A stretch of 64,000 nucleotides of DNA from Bacillus sp. FJAT-18017. GTDB lineage: Bacteria > Bacillota > Bacilli > Bacillales > Cytobacillaceae. This document shows, in pieces, positions 62,706 through 64,000 of this stretch (within the stretch, counting starts at the first letter, position 1; every line of letters begins with the position of its first letter). Both the position numbers and the translations under genes were made by a program. Under the pieces are notes generated by a model. That model did no database searches and was not told the DNA's origin. It saw only the letters and a list, made by a program, of their open reading frames with translations. The DNA lies in assembly GCF_001278805.1 (NCBI RefSeq), contig NZ_CP012602.1:4741501-4805500 (forward strand), given 5' to 3'.

Positions 62706-63739
62706 CGAACTGGCCAGAAAAGGAATATAGGCGCTGGAAGAATTTCATCAGCGTCTGGACAACACCCGAACCCGAAGTGGGACTAACTCCAAAAACCGCT
62801 GTCTGGAAAAAGAACAAGGCGACACTCTGGTATTACCGTTCCCCCAAGAAACGCTATGCAACTCCTTTGTTTCTAGTCTATTCTCTCGTCAACAAAGCAT
62901 TTGTTCTCGATATGGCACCAGGCGGCAGCATGATTGAAAGCTTCACCGAAAATGGCTTTGATGTCTACTTGCTCGAATTCGGATCTCCTGACCACAGCGA
63001 TAAAGATATTACGGTTGATGAATATGTCATCGACTACATCCAGCAGGCCGTTCGTAAGGCACTGCATCACTCCCGAGCGAAGGACATAACCGTCATCGGA
63101 TACTGCCTTGGCGGGACACTCGCGGCCATCTATGCATCCCTCGCCACAGAACCGATCCGAAACCTAATCATCTGCGTTGCCCCTCTAAACTTCGCCGAAC
63201 CACCACTTTATGATAAATGGGTCGACGCCATCAGGAGAGGAGACCTCGATGTAGACGGGCTTCTGAACGCAACCGGTTTCATTTCACCTTCAATGATGAA
63301 ATACGGCATGCGAATGGCAAGCGCTCCCGTCTACTTCAGCCACTATTTGTCGTTATTAAACAAAGCGTACGATAATGAGTATGTTGATCGCTGGCGCCGC
63401 TTCAACAATTGGACAAACGGCCATGTCGGGTTCTCCGGCGCGGCACTAAGGCAGCTGATGAACGACCTTGGCAAGGACAACAAATTTATAAACCGGACAC
63501 TAATAATCAGAGGCCGAAATGCAGACCCAGCCAATATTACTACCAACCTGCTCGTCGTTGCAGGGAGCCAGGACCGGCTCGTTCCCGAAAACATGAGCAG
63601 AGACTTCATCGATTTGGTCTCAAGCAAAGATAAAACCTATACCCTCGTCTCAGGCGGCCACACCACCCTCGCTGTCAAAGGTAAAGGGCTCCCGCAATTC
63701 CTGGAAAATTGGCTCCCCAAGAGGTCCGGGGCAAAGTAG
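62702..63739 (+). CDS. phaC: Polyhydroxyalkanoate synthase PhaC, class IV-like
   Basis: 345 residues, alpha/beta hydrolase fold. The catalytic Cys is in IGYCLGGTLAA near 140, Asp in VAGSQDRLVP near 295, and His in VSGGHTTLA. Motifs EPEVGLTPKTAVWKKNKATLWYY and GFDVYLLEFGSP match the Bacillus class III/IV PhaC. It polymerises 3-hydroxyacyl-CoA. GGGAGGAGG provides the ribosome site. A normal class IV enzyme needs PhaR, which is not seen here, so the upstream gene is a candidate subunit or this is a lone paralogue. Confidence 0.88.
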   Translation: MTNWPEKEYRRWKNFISVWTTPEPEVGLTPKTAVWKKNKATLWYYRSPKKRYATPLFLVYSLVNKAFVLDMAPGGSMIESFTENGFDVYLLEFGSPDHSDKDITVDEYVIDYIQQAVRKALHHSRAKDITVIGYCLGGTLAAIYASLATEPIRNLIICVAPLNFAEPPLYDKWVDAIRRGDLDVDGLLNATGFISPSMMKYGMRMASAPVYFSHYLSLLNKAYDNEYVDRWRRFNNWTNGHVGFSGAALRQLMNDLGKDNKFINRTLIIRGRNADPANITTNLLVVAGSQDRLVPENMSRDFIDLVSSKDKTYTLVSGGHTTLAVKGKGLPQFLENWLPKRSGAK

Positions 63740-63754
63740 GAACTGTTCACGTCT

Positions 63755-63830
63755 GCAGGAATAATCCTAAATCAGGGATGGTTCTAATTTACTAGAAAAA
63801 TCAGGGACGATTCTTATCTGTCATAGAACC
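63755..63830. repeat. Short direct repeat after phaC
   Basis: AAATCAGGGATGGTTCTAAT and AAATCAGGGACGATTCTTAT lie about 37 bp apart. A motif of this kind is common in Bacillus intergenic regions. The remaining bases to the edge show no gene. Confidence 0.55.
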
Positions 63831-64000
63831 GTTCTTATGTATTTTTGTAACAAAACTCTAACGAAATTGTAACAAAACTGGCCATCCCAACCTGCCGTCA
63901 ACCCCGATTTTCTTGAAAATTTTGGTTCGCCTGCTAGATTCCGAGAATAGTACCACCCCGGTAAAATTATCCCAGTCTATTACAAAATCCTTTTATACCA

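Overview
The window looks like a chromosome segment of a spore-forming, low-to-moderate G+C member of the Bacillaceae. Gene products resemble Bacillus proteins (YwbE, UxaC/UxuA/KdgA/KdgK, KinB-like kinase, CotJC-like manganese catalase with a DUF2642 partner, class IV-type PhaC). Shine-Dalgarno sequences are strong, TTG and GTG starts are frequent, and the intergenic spaces carry mosaic repeats of the kind seen in Bacillus relatives. The genus cannot be settled from the sequence. No rRNA, tRNA, IS element, prophage or CRISPR array was found.

Layout. 1-875: start of an ABC transporter ATPase, a small basic protein and YwbE. 966-1487: tandem array of a ~130-bp repeat. 1498-9504 (minus): a hexuronate catabolic operon, kdgA-kdgK-uxaC-uxuA-uxuB, followed by a HAD hydrolase and a family 3 glycosidase. 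9505-10471: a long gap with regulatory sites, a 21-bp periodic repeat that reads as a heptad peptide, and an AraC-type gene remnant. 10472-16208 (minus): amine oxidase/phytoene-desaturase-like flavoprotein, FadR-type GntR regulator, second family 3 glycosidase and a GPH-type sugar symporter. Matching palindromes (TGTAT-N-CTAG-N-ATACA type) lie before kdgA, before the second glycosidase and before the symporter, so these form a probable hexuronate/hexuronide regulon.

16665-23818: housekeeping and accessory genes (MATE, ABC exporter, PAP2, DoxX, aldo/keto reductase, divergent VWA and HTH pair). 24201-43144: a large apparent glycan-utilisation locus. It holds an LplA/LplB/YtcP-type ABC importer, YesL-like protein, intracellular heparinase II/III-type lyase, a GntR regulator fused to a solute-binding domain, an alpha/beta hydrolase, two related beta-propeller proteins (one secreted, one cytosolic), a DegT aminotransferase, a NodB-like protein with an extra N-terminal domain, an NAD-dependent epimerase and the tail of a probable DapA-type aldolase gene. 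Three near-identical 23-bp palindromes (AATACATGT-N5-ACATGTATT) stand before its three promoter regions and are likely operators of the fused regulator. This locus is the best candidate for an undescribed system. If its lyase releases unsaturated uronate, the product could feed KdgK/KdgA of the first locus, although the linking enzymes are not seen here.

43548-64000: MMPL exporter with a TetR regulator and tandem operators, many small unrelated genes (DsbA-like, GNAT, DUF1540, SMR, RidA, LysE, STAS, CC/Se-motif protein, IscA-like), a broken gluconate permease, a KinB-like kinase, SelO, spore-associated small genes with manganese catalase, TrhA/hemolysin III, and a PHA synthase preceded by a basic-tailed protein. 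Several decayed genes (AraC tail, DapA tail, GntP) show past deletions around sugar-use genes.
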